From Sphagnum compactum (lineage: Eukaryota; Bryophyta; Sphagnopsida; Sphagnales): 64,000 bases of DNA. The translations under genes were made by a program, and so were the position numbers. The notes under the pieces were generated by a model that ran no database searches, was not told the origin of the DNA, and saw nothing but the letters and a program-made list of their open reading frames with translations. Each line of letters opens with the position of its first letter. The first letter of the stretch is position 1. The DNA is taken from the NCBI GenBank assembly GCA_965153455.1, contig OZ234499.1, forward strand, positions 62,001 through 126,000, in the 5' to 3' direction. Shown here in pieces: positions 50,563-61,142 of this stretch.

Positions 50563-51500
50563 GTCCCTTGTTGAACCCACTTGAGGGTCCAACTACGTTG
50601 AGTTGCGGAAAGTTGGGACTTGAGGGCCGCTCCTGACTTCTAGCACTAAAGAGGGGTAGAGGGGCGTGCTAGAAGTCCCGGGATTAGACTAGGAAGAGGA
50701 CAAGCGTTTCACCTACTCAAATCTGCATCAAAACCAACCCCAAGTTGGTTAGAACTCATTCTGCACCCTTTTGGTGTTGGGACAAGCCACGGGCTAACTC
50801 GGACTCACTTGACTCACCACGGCCCAGACTCGGGGGAAGCCACCACCTTCCCCCATATAGTATACTCTGCGTCTCACCGCGGAGGCTACATCCGAATGGG
50901 TCTTTTTCCCGGGACTCCCAAGTTGGAATCCCAAAACTGTGAACTTTGGGAGCTCATATCTCCCGACTACAACATTCGATTGGAGCGACGTCTAAACCAA
51001 AGTTATAGCTCTCTTTGAGAGCTTTCCAACGCCATGTTGCACTCCTTCAGGCGACGTCGGAAAGAGGTCGATTCCCGACTTTTAGTGGTCGGGAGTCAAA
51101 CTGCCAGTTTGACTCCCGGACCGTCTTTTGCCCATAACTTGGGCTGCAGATGTCGAAATGGCCAATGCGAGGGCATTTTAGACATCTACACTTCAAGACC
51201 TTTCCATTGATATAAAGAACACCTCAAGGCAAGGTGTTTTGACCCCCTGTAATCGCTTCTGAGTTTTTGGGAGTCCCGAAGGACTATAACTTCCCACTTT
51301 TGGGAGTGTGGGCTTCACCCTCACACTTAGCCCAAAGTGAGGTTGCGACACCCTCCCCCGCTAGAAGAAAAGGTCAATGTCCTCATTGACACTTAGAATT
51401 TTCTCTTACAATTGTAATTGCTTTCATTTGGATCCTTGGCCATTTGCGCCGACTCTTTTGCGGCTTGGACCTTGTCTCAAGTGGGGTTACGACACTCTAA
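50563..51500. mobile_element. Nested insertion in gag, about 0.94 kb, non-coding
   Basis: Gag coding stops at LQEFERK and resumes at ESLREAY about 0.94 kb away in the same frame. The two ends of the insert are imperfect inverted repeats: TGTCGTAACCCCACTTGAG at the right end read on the minus strand, and TGTTGAACCCACTTGAG at the left end read on the plus strand. A third related word, caaagtgaggttgcgaca, lies inside near 51330. There is no coding capacity and no perfect target-site duplication. It could be a solo LTR (TG...CA ends) or a non-autonomous terminal-inverted-repeat element. Confidence 0.7.
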
Positions 51501-52162
51501 GTAGTCTTCCGCTCAAATTCCTGAAGACTCTTCAACTTCTCCATCTTCACCCCCTGGTAGTTCTTCTTCAGCCTCAAAAAGAACTCCGTGATAGGTTTAA
51601 ACAGAGGTGGGGGAACAACCTGTGTGCTCGTACTCGGATTAGACGGTGTAGTAGTACCACCACTAACAACACCACTGTGAGTAATAGATACATAGGATGG
51701 AGACCAATGTTGCTTCCACTCCCCAGTTTCAGTAGCATGATCTCTTTGAAACTCATGATAATCATCCATCGGAGGACCCTCCAAGTGCTGAAACAATCCC
51801 TTCCATGCCAAAAAGGGTGAGAACAATTTGGCGTTACGTAACATCTGCATATCACACCAAGAATCAAACTCCTGAATGAAGTCCTCCAATTCGATGGTGC
51901 CCACTGCACCTGAGTAACGTCGAAGGCCCTTCATGGCCCCAGAACCCCCGTCCATATCCCAAATCAATGGGGCCGCAATACTAGACAGTAATATGGAAGA
52001 CTTGTTATTCATGATAACCTCGTCCTCCTCAACAACCGATGATGTGGGGGAAGGTAGTCGATACCTCAACCCACTACGTGTAACTCCACCATCTCCACCA
52101 TGGTCCCCCACAGGACCACCAAATTGCTCCGTGATGACCCAATCACCAACCCCAGTATCCAA
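51497..52162 (-). pseudogene. Gag N-terminal half (matrix/capsid)
   Basis: 222 codons are open. After an acidic, low-complexity N-terminus the sequence LEDFIQEFDSWCDMQ and LAWKGLFQHLEGPPMDDYHEF matches the retrotransposon Gag capsid pattern (helix, then a W..A...L..LEG-type motif). It then runs through a Ser/Thr/Pro linker into FLRLKKNYQGVKMEKLKSLQEF. The nested element follows directly. The codon at 52162 starts the open frame, but I did not confirm that it is the native start. Confidence 0.8.
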
Positions 52163-53095
52163 ATTGAATCACCACTAAATACCGTCGACCTCGTGTCTGA
52201 TTTGCTACCAGAAACGAGTACTCAACTCAACCACCTAGTTGAGTAGCGGCTCAACTCGTCCAACCGGCCCACCACAATAAGTCGAAAAATGTGCTCCCCA
52301 CTAGCCAAAAGCTCAATTTTCGGCGAAATCCCTAATCCGCCATAGCCAAAAGTTGCAAAATTGGGCTGTGAGCACTCAAACAACCATATCTCCACTGTTC
52401 CTACACCAAATGCCAATCTACTTCAACCAGAATGTGGAGGACAACTAGATCTTCCTTCCCTCCAAAACTCAACTAAAAAGAAGGTTTGTGTGCCGAGATA
52501 TGACCTACGAAAAACCGCTGAAAAAAACCTGGGCATAAATCTACACAAACTTGAGATCTTTTGAAGGTCAATACTCCCAATTGGCCCCCCCAAAAAAATC
52601 CCAAACAATTCCCAGATGCAATTCAGCCCTCAAGCAACAACTTCACAAAATTGCAGCACATGATCTTCCCTAGTTATTTAGCTAAAAATCCGATAGCGCT
52701 TCCACACTAGGTGTGCACAAACCAGAAAAAACCATCACCACAAAAACAAACATAACACATAAACCGCTCAATGAAAACACAATCTGTCTTTGCCAGATTG
52801 TAGATTGGCTCTCTAGCTACACTCCTACCAATTTTCAGCAACTTTCTTCAAGGAAATTTCCACTTATCTGAGAAATCAACGTCCTTGGTAAACCGTCATT
52901 AAAAATTGTCAAACCCTAAACTAGCAACTTCAAATGATCATAACTTTTGATTCGTTCAACGAAATCCAACATTCTTTGGTGCATTGAAAAGTTCTTGCCA
53001 AGGCGCTCTTTTTGACACCACCCACTCTTAATTTGGCCACACAACCAGAGAGCGAGATCACAAAACCCCCACGGTTTAACTACTCCCAAAAAAAA

Positions 53096-53106
53096 GTTCT
53101 TTGAGT
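53096..53106 (-). promoter_or_regulatory. Candidate primer-binding site, possibly self-priming
   Basis: Five bases downstream of the 5' LTR (coding direction) lies ACTCAAAGAAC. It is perfectly complementary to GTTCTTTGAGT inside the LTR itself (53265-53275). No match to the usual plant initiator-methionine tRNA site (TGGTATCAGAGC) is seen next to the LTR. An 11-base match between transcript and primer site recalls the Tf1 self-priming mechanism. Chance is possible at this length. Confidence 0.4.
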
Positions 53107-53111
53107 GAAAA

Positions 53112-53444
53112 TGTCACGAGAAAGATCTACTATCATAAAACTCGTGATGCAAACACATACAGTCAAGCCAAGCCCACTCCACTCAGAGAATCTAGGTCGA
53201 TGCTAAAGGGACACCATAGCTCGAAACTCCACTAACTCCAACTACTCCCAACGCTCTAGGCTCAACTCAAAGAACTATGTTCTTTGAGCCCTCTCTCACA
53301 CTTTATACCCCCACTCACAACATGAGGGTGGGTCCTACCAGAAGAACCACTCTCCTCTAACCCTAAACCTAGAAACCCTAAGTAGGCACTACTCGCTACC
53401 ATAGCACACTATATGTTATAGCTAACACACATATGGTCATGACA
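53112..53444 (-). repeat. 5' LTR
   Basis: TGTCACGAG start and GGTCATGACA end on the plus strand. 53266-53288 is a 10-bp perfect hairpin (CTCAAAGAAC, loop TAT, GTTCTTTGAG). The other LTR keeps it with one mismatch. GATGT follows directly as the right target-site duplication. Confidence 0.95.
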
Positions 53445-53449
53445 GATGT
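53445..53449. repeat. Target-site duplication, right copy (GATGT)
   Basis: Matches 43316-43320 on the other side of the element. This places the outer 105-bp repeat inside the integrated unit. Confidence 0.7.
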
Positions 53450-54464
53450 AAGGTTTCATGTTACACGTGAACAAACCCATATCCTTCCATCACCTTCCCT
53501 TTAGTTTTTTTGCCATCAAGTTGACATTGTGTTATTAATTAATGGTATTCGCACCTTAATCGATGTTGTCATTGTTGATTTCACTTGAGCAAATTTGGTT
53601 TCGTATGTTGTTTCATCTTGTGAGGTGATAGTAATGGTGGTGGCTCAAGCAAATGAAAGATTTATCATGATTGGCACTTAACAAATGGATGTCTTCTTTT
53701 TGCCATAAAGATTTTTTATTGTTTGCGTCAACAAGTAAACGATTTTTTTCATTGATATGAAAACATGACATCGTCAACAAAAAACACCAATGACTTTCCT
53801 TTGATTATTTTATGTGTTGTCTATAGGCAAATGGTGTCAATAGGTTTGCAAAAAACTTAGGCCACCTTTATTTTGAGACATGTTATCATTGCAAGTGAAA
53901 ATTCTTGTAGGCTTATTCCTCTTTCAAGTTTCTCACCCTTCTCACCCTTTTGAAATGTTTCTTGTGATTAGTGGGGCTTTTGGAACATGATTTGTTCTTT
54001 TGCCCCTTAATGACCTGCTTTCAGTTTTGTTGTTTTTGACTCAGATTTGGGTCCTCTTTGTTCCTCCTTTTCCCCTTTTGTTAGGCGTTTTGTTCAATGG
54101 AGTTTGTCAGGATTTCGTAATCACATCTTTTTTACGATTACCAAGAACTTTGAAAAAACCCAACTTGTGACATTGAATAAGCATCATTGACCATGAGCCA
54201 CCCAATTGAACAAAATGCAACTAGGGGTAGAAGTACATAAACAAGAACATCAAGGAGCCTAAATAATTTGACTTTTGCAACTTAGCTGAAATATATATAT
54301 GGGCTGGAATGAACCAATAGCCACCAGTGCATCAGTTCAAGATGAGGCCGTTCAAGCTGTTTTGGGGATGAACCAAAAACACATCCTCCACTACCCAAGG
54401 TTTTTGGTTTTTTCAGCCTCTTCTCTACCCAAAAGTTTTTCCCTTCTACCTACCTCACCCCATT
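53450..54464. other. Intergenic, no supportable gene
   Basis: Host DNA on the far side of the gypsy insertion. The word catcaaggagc with similar flanks occurs here (about 54249) and on the left side (about 42890), perhaps parts of an older repeat. No coding exon recognised. Confidence 0.5.
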
Positions 54465-54699
54465 TTGCACTCACTCCATCGTGAAAGCTCGGGAGATTTT
54501 GAAGCGGGAGGGTTGAAGAAGGAGGGGAGAACTAGGAGCCAAAAATGGGAGGGCAGAACTAGTAGCCAAAAGTGGGAGGGCAAAAGTGGTAGCCACGACA
54601 ACACGCTTAAAATTGGAACCAAAAATGAGAGGGCAGAATGGGAGCTTGAAGGTAAGCTCCTTCCCTTCTCTTCATTTTTTTTTATTGTTTTCTTGCGTG

Positions 54700-55190
54700 G
54701 TGTTATTGCAGCGAAGAAGGCGAAAAGGGTTTAGGGAAGAAGACGATGACAATGCGCCATTGTCTTCTTCTATGGTTCTGTTGCAGTGAACAAGGCGATG
54801 ATAACAAGCTGCCATCGCCTTCTTCTCTATGTTTGAAAAGAAGAAGAAGCCAACGGCAATGCACCATTGTCTTCTTCTATGGTGGTGTTCTAGCAAAGAA
54901 GCAATGGCAGCTTGTTGCCATTCCCTTCTTTTTTGTGGTTGAGAAGAAGAAGACAACGGCAATGTGCCGTCATTTTCTTTTGTGGTGGTGTTGCAAAGAA
55001 GAAGAAGGCAATGGTGGCTGTTATTGTCACCTTCTTCTATGGTGGTGTTGCAGAGAAAAAGAAGAAAACGACGATAGCTTCCATCACCTTCTTTAGTGGT
55101 TTTGCTACGAAGAAGGTGATGGCAGCAATGTTGTCACCTTCTGCTATGGTGGTGGTGCTATGAATAAGGCGATGGCAGCAGGTTATCATT
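54700..55190. repeat. Diverged tandem array of short hairpin units (about 50-60 bp)
   Basis: At least six irregular units share ctatggtggtgttgcagag, gaagaagg, gatggcagc and a later cattgtcacc-ttcttc. Each unit has an arm (gaagaaggcgatggca) and its approximate reverse complement (tgccatcgccttcttc), so a transcript would form a chain of small stems. Spacing of the tggtggtgtt-like word varies from about 47 to 106 bp. The long open frame through this array follows from the repeat and is not evidence of a gene. Confidence 0.75.
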
Positions 55191-55284
55191 GCTTTTTTTT
55201 ATATTCTTTTTCTCTGGTCCTTTTGGTTTAGTTCATTAGAATTGACAATTAACAATGAAATTGTGTTTTTTTTAATGTTGAAGG

Positions 55285-55625
55285 TTGTAATGGCTAAAGG
55301 AAGGAGATTGAAGAAAGGTGGTGGTGATTTGAAAGCTTAGAAGCAAAATGTTGCTTCATTAGAACAAACAATTGGGAAGCAAAATGTTGATCCAGTATAA
55401 TTAGGACTTGGGGAGCAAAATGTTGCTCCATCAGAATCAAGACCTGGGGAGCAAAATGTTGCTCCATCATAATTGAGACATGGGGAGCAAAATGTTGTTT
55501 CATCAGAACTGAGAATTGATGAATCAAACAATCTATGTGGCTTAGAGTTGACAATGGTGACAGTCTGCAATTCAAATGATGAAATCACTCCCAATACGAA
55601 TTTCGATCAAGAAATGGTGGGATAG
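55285..55625 (+). pseudogene. Degraded coding sequence with 12-residue repeats (unknown)
   Basis: From MAKGRRLKKGGGDLKA the plus-strand frame reads through repeats of the form GEQNVAPSESRP. Unit length is 36 bp, seen at about 55412, 55448 and 55484, with diverged ones before. It then passes into LCGLELTMVTVCNSNDE and ends at a stop near 55622. Three stops interrupt it (TAG near 55338, TAA near 55398, TAA near 55470). The unit repeats at the protein level, which suggests a once-coding low-complexity region, possibly of a transposon protein. I do not recognise the family. Confidence 0.45.
55336..55515. repeat. 36-bp tandem repeat with internal palindrome
   Basis: Each unit contains GGAGCAAAATGTTGCTCC, whose outer seven bases on each side are exact reverse complements (GGAGCAA / TTGCTCC). 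There are about five units, the first two diverged. Confidence 0.85.
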
Positions 55626-55939
55626 ATTGTTTTAGAATTTACATACATTAAATTAAATGCAGATAAAAAAAATTGTACAATTTTTTTAAAATTTAATTAT
55701 ATCTGCAACTTCCATCATTTGGAAGGTGCGAGATTTTTGTTGTCAAAATTTTTGTATTGCAATGCTTAAAAACAATTAGAATTTGCAGGAGTTGTATTTG
55801 ATTGTGTGATTTTATGTTTTGCAATACCTGCATTCTATTTTTTGAACTTTTTATGTGTAAGGTTTTAGGGTTAGGATTTTTTATTTACAAAATAATGATT
55901 ATTATTTTTTATATTTCTTGGTTTAGGTTCGGAACTTGA

Positions 55940-56270
55940 AACCGACTAGGCATCTAACCCTCTGGCACCCCCTTGTCCACCTAATATGGCTCGGAGGGAC
56001 AAATAATGGACGAAGGTTGGGTCAAAATGGAAGTGTAAAGTTGGCACTTGGATTGTCACATATTGTGCCAAATGGTTGTTGACCAAGCATTTAAAGCAGG
56101 TGCATGACTTGGTGGCAAAAAAGGTCAAACCTGAGGGCCTTCAACTTCTAAAAGAAGTCCTCAACATCAAGACCATGCTAAAATGAACGCTCACATTTTG
56201 GGAGATGCCATGGTTATGCAAAGGCGAAATGATGAAAAGGTTGCTAGTCGCGTTCGTGCCTATTCATATT
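55940..56270 (+). pseudogene. Degraded coding remnant, unknown family
   Basis: One frame gives WIVTYCAKWLLTKHLKQVHD followed by VAKKVKPEGLQ, with spacing like a single C2H2-type finger whose first Cys pair is incomplete. After a frame change it reads QDHAKMNAHILGDAMVMQRR and NDEKVASRVRAYSY. It may belong with the repeat-bearing coding remnant just upstream. The origin could be a transposase or a host nuclear protein. Evidence is weak. Confidence 0.35.
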
Positions 56271-59200
56271 GACATATTTAAGTTTTGACCCTAAACCTTA
56301 GACAAAATCTCAAAACATGCTAAACATTGAAAAACATGGTCAATTTCTAACAATTCCATTGGTCCTTTCAAATTCACAAACCTACGAAGCCTTATTACAT
56401 TCAAATAATTATGCAAATGATCATTAGTCACTAGATTTTTCTTGCACATCTACACCTAAAGGAGTTCAAAAGGGTAGCTAAGATTGTATAGCCAAGTGAC
56501 AAGTCCTCACAAAATTTTGGGATTTTGGCAGTGAATGCTACATTGACCCAATTGTGATAATATGTGTTGGAGAACGAGTTTGAATTTCTTGTAGGAGATT
56601 TTGAACTAATTTTCCAAACTTCCAAACCAATGTTGTTAATGCAAAGGAGCTTATTTTATTGGAAAGACTCAGCAACCATCCACCCTCCTCATGTCTACAA
56701 GTTTAAAACTGTTGTTGTAGTGATGGTTTAGGAGCTTGGTGAGATGCATGCCTTCTTTGCTTGTAAGCTTCTTAAACACATAGAACAATGGCACATTTAC
56801 TTAAATTGCACCTGTGGATGTCAATTAATGAAGTGGGATTAGTTTTTGCTGAGCAATCATCAATGATAGTGAGAGATGTAATAGTTTTTTTATTTTTAAT
56901 AATCTTCAATGATAGTGAGAGGTGCAAGATTTTTTTTTTTGCAAACTATAATTTTCTCGATGGTAGTGGGAGGTGCACTACTCCATCTAGGTAAATTACA
57001 TTTACACTTAAAGTATGTTTTATCGGGCATGAAATGGCCTCACCCAACTATACAATTACACTTCCAATTGATGTTATGTACTTACAGTCACACAAATTGT
57101 AATGTAAATGAATTTCCCAAAAACACTTACGTTCATTTACAATTGGCACGTTCGTTCCAATTGACTGAACATGTCCATGTTAGCTTTGGGCATTGGTTGG
57201 AGGTAAATGTATCCCTTTGTGCTTGAAGCAAAGTTTGCATATATATGACAGTGTATGTTTTTAGGGGTCAATAAGTTGCCACAAAGGTTAGGCTGTGGTA
57301 CATTTTCTTCCATCTCTCACTAGGTAAGGCTTGAAGTAGATTATGTGGCCTGCTTCTTCACCTTTCAATCATGTGATGGATGTGTCCAAGAAAAGGAAAT
57401 TACAACATAGGCTTTAATGGTAAGCTCAATTCATCCTTGAACAACCTTAATTTTGGTGAGCAAGAGCAAAGAAGCAATCCCAGGATATATTTTTCAGTAA
57501 GCAAGACTTGGAACACCCAATGTGATTGATGTGTGCAAACTTAAATCAAGTAACTATTGGAGAATGGACATCAAATGAATCATAGTGAATTCCAGGGTGA
57601 TACACTAGGGTAGAACTGGTTGTCATTTGGAGAAGGAGCTCATGATGATTACCAGTATGGTGTTTGATTTGTTTGTCATGAGTAGAAGTGTGCTGCGTGA
57701 ATTGTATTAAATCAAATGTTGGCTATAGTCCAGGGTTGATATGGGTTTTAAAAGCAAATATAATGTGCAAAATGGAGGAAATGATTTGAGGTCTCTTTGC
57801 ATCGATTTTGCACAAAGCACAGCTGATGTAGCAGATATTGACAATTATTTGCAAATCACTTCATAAAATGCTGAAATAAAAAGGATAATTTGACGCTGTA
57901 GATGGTCTCTTGGGCACTCTAGTATGCTAATATTTCTGTGAGAACTGTAAAAAACTATTTACTTCTCAGAATCAGGTTGATGATCTTTACAGACTCCTAC
58001 ATTGACAGCTCTAAAATTTTCCTCCCCACACAGTTAGTGCTATATGACAATTCCTGGAAGCCTTTACCTGGGATGCAAGTTTAGAGTTTGCATGAAAAAA
58101 ATGCACAATTTATTTCACAAATTTGGCTTTTATGAGATTGATTTTGAAAAGTTGATCAATGAAGCAGAAGCTTCCACATTCGATTGTTGTTTACAGATTA
58201 AGAAATTACATGCAGAAGATTCAAATCATGTAAGCTTGCTGGAATTCTCCTGCCATGTTGGTACAGTTTCAACTACAGAAGACAACACCTCACCTAAGTA
58301 GAGAATGTGATTCACAACATCCTTTTCGCTCACTAAACCACTCAGTTACGAAAACTGTGTCAATTTAAAGAAGTGGCTACACTTCACAATCCCAACATGT
58401 CACCCTTCCATTAGCACATGCGTCTCCTGGAGGCCAGCCAAAAAAAGTTCAACATAGAGATTTGACCAATGCTAAGACAAGGTGTTAATGAAGACAGTCT
58501 TTGGTCCTTTGTTCCGGCTATGATAAACTAGCCATACACTTGTATTTACACTCTTCTATGAAATGCTTGCTCAGGTCTCATGGCACTCACCAAATTCGAT
58601 CTTGAACATATTGCTCCAAACAGAAGGGTGGGTTTTACTGTGGGACGAGTGTATGGGCGGGTTGGCTCACCAAATCCATTCAGGGCGGTTCACTGGTAAT
58701 TACCACGTTCGTGGTAAACATGAGACAGGCCATGGCCACCGATCGAACTACTCAAAAGAATGAGGGAGATCGAGGAAAGTCTCGATCAATGATGGCATGT
58801 ATTTTGCTCAATGTTTTTCATGAACCATGATGTTGACATGAGTCGTGGAACCTCCAAGCGACAGCAGTAGCTGCATTAACTTCTTAGTGTAAAATAAGGG
58901 ATGCATTGCTCTGCCTCGTCAAAACGAGCTATCGCATACCTCAATGCGCAAACATAGGGTGAAAAGGAGCAACCAGTGTTGACCAGTTCCGGGTTCTAAG
59001 TTGGTTCCTGGTCCAGTTCATGGTTCAGTTCTGTGGACCCGGTGTCAAGTAACCGAACCTGGAGGAAGGGAGGAAGAACAGAGTGGGTCCAAGCGATGTC
59101 CACCTTTCCAAGGAGTCGATTAAATCTAGTTTTCCTGTATTGACTTGGGACCAGACGACATTATGAGCAAGGACGAATGTCAACGCCTCACGTTCTGATC

Positions 59201-60674
59201 GAATAGATACTATTTGCAGATTGGCCGGCGTGTTGACTCTGCCGATTTGATCCACGTATGTGGATATCAGTGCTCATGTCAACACCTGATGGCTATCCAT
59301 ATCTGACAGCAGCTCCACCCATACTTGGCCTTGTAACAAGAGTACGCCTATTTCTCGTATCCAAGATTACTTATTTACTGATTCCAAGCCTCACCCATAA
59401 ACATGAACCTGGGATAGTAAAAAGTCGAAACTTATTAATAATAAACCACCAGAACCAATCAATATATCTAGTCAATCAAGAGCAGTGTTAGACTGTGCTG
59501 CGGCTTTTGCCAGCCTCAGGATATTGAGCAAAAAATGCAAACCTACATTAATTTTACTGAGCTTGTCCAGCAAATTTTCACTGATATTCATCCAAAACAT
59601 GTTGTGCAATGTGTTGGTGGAGATGCTCTGAGCTAATTTAAGATTCTTGGTTAATTAGTCGATTACAATGCAATTCGATTGATCTACTGGACACGAGGCC
59701 ATTGTGGACTTTTTGGAGCTGAAGTTCTTCAAACCCTGCATATGAACTCAATCAATATATCAAGCAACATGTTTAATGCTGACGGTATCTGCATATTGCT
59801 ACTTGGACAAAGGTTGTGATCAGTTACGAAACGATGATGACCCAACGATAAGTTGTTGGCCAACCTCTGTTTTGTGACCTGCAATTCTACAATCAAGTCG
59901 ACATGAGTACAGGAGATTGATTGGCTTGTGCACGCGGGACTTCAGAGCGTTCGAAACCTTACACGAAATTGTTTTGCAGACACAGCGTCGGCAAATTCAG
60001 TATTCGACTATAAGAACAAGGAGGAGCTCATGTTAGCTACTTGTGCAGTTTTGATCCATTTCCCAGTGGTTGCGGCTTCAAATCACTCCTAAAGTAGAGA
60101 ATCGAGAACATGGCCATCAGGATTTTGGGGTGTTTCAACGTGAAAACCTTGTACATAGTAGTCCTTATAGTGCATGTGCATGAAAAGTGCCGCATAAGAA
60201 AATATGCTCACTCGACTCTTCATCAATATATAACTCAAATCGCGTCTGATTTCATATCGAACAAATATAATTCATGTTCAATGCACCAAGCAGAATTTTA
60301 TGCATCCATATAAACAAGGACAGTTGAACGTTTAGCAGATAGACGAGTATTTTATGTGTTGCCTTCCTTCGTCCGTAAGAGAAATCGATCCCATTTCCTT
60401 GTGCGGAACGGAAAGACTGTGAACCAAACAGGAGATTTTCATTACTAAACATTTCCAGAGGAGAGAAAAAATATTGCTACGAATTAGTACTCCTTTTTTG
60501 AGAGGCCTAGCGAGCGGCAACTCAATTGCCTAGTAGATGACCGCTTTGATATGTTGATCTACGGATCTAACCCTCGCGTCTATTACTGACATGACTTGCC
60601 ATTTTGGAGTATACTCACATTTTTACACTTATCATAATGGATTTGCCAATATGAGACCCGCGGCCAACTGCTTC
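56271..60674. other. Intergenic, no supportable gene
   Basis: An 85-codon ATG-started frame at 58044-58301 (plus) is open but matches nothing I know, and has no flanking exons I can define. The rest shows no features. Confidence 0.5.
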
Positions 60675-61142
60675 TCAGCAGTACGCGGCGCCTACATCTG
60701 TGAAATGGGAGACACCATACAACTGACCGGAAAGTCCTACGCCCACCATCTTATTGGCGACATTGAGGACGCGAAACGCTGCAGGCACAACTCCAGGTAT
60801 ACGAAAAATGACCTGGTCCGCGTACTGTTCGTAGGTAACGTTGGCGTTCGGTGCAAGCGTGTACGGATTGATACTCGGGTCGCACACGCCAACATTTGGA
60901 GCTGCAAAGTTTCCGATAATTTTCACCGCCCCATTGTTGCAGAAAACGACGGAGTTGGGGTGCGCATCTGGACAGAACACGCCAGACCCCGGTGGGAAAG
61001 GATTGTTCACAATTGTATACCTCCTGCCCTGCAGTATGAAGGTTGAGATGCAGGTGTCCGACGCGGCAGCAACCACTAGGTGCACCATAGCCACAACCAA
61101 GAGCAGCAGCGCAGTGTAAGATTTGTTCCGTGAAGAACCCAT
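60675..61142 (-). CDS. Small secreted cysteine-containing protein, unknown family
   Basis: An intronless frame of 155 residues ends in TGC and a stop. The ATG at 61142 is chosen because the next residues form a clear signal peptide: a short basic start (MGSSRNK), then a hydrophobic run ALLLLVVAMVHLVVAAA, with likely cleavage near residue 28. The mature part has five Cys (31, 57, 68, 87 and 155, the last being the final residue). It also has one N-glycosylation sequon (NVT, 101-103) and no membrane segment. The coding sequence is distinctly richer in GC than its surroundings. This points to an apoplastic or cell-wall protein. I do not recognise the family and assign no function. A TATA-like ttatatga lies on the minus strand near 61337, but its role is unproven. 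Confidence 0.75.
   Translation of the reverse strand: MGSSRNKSYTALLLLVVAMVHLVVAAASDTCISTFILQGRRYTIVNNPFPPGSGVFCPDAHPNSVVFCNNGAVKIIGNFAAPNVGVCDPSINPYTLAPNANVTYEQYADQVIFRIPGVVPAAFRVLNVANKMVGVGLSGQLYGVSHFTDVGAAYC

Larger units (their letters stand above)
43321..53444 (-). mobile_element. Ty3/gypsy LTR retrotransposon encoding a DNA methyltransferase and PHD finger
   Basis: Two similar LTRs (333 and 328 bp) enclose about 9.4 kb. In the minus-strand coding direction the modules are Gag, protease, cytosine-C5 methyltransferase, reverse transcriptase, RNase H, integrase (HHCC, DDE, GPY/F-like) and PHD finger. RT before RNase H before integrase defines Ty3/gypsy. From Gag to the integrase zinc-binding region everything is in a single frame. 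One frameshift near 45119 precedes the integrase core, and the rest is again in one frame. At least a dozen stops and a nested insertion inactivate this copy. The LTRs differ by about 13 substitutions (about 4%) and one 5-bp indel, so the insertion is moderately old. The element lies in an AT-rich, gene-poor stretch and is itself clearly richer in GC than its flanks. Confidence 0.95.

Noticed and set aside
58044-58301. 85-codon ATG frame
   Set aside because: No recognisable domain or supporting exon structure. Left as unannotated.
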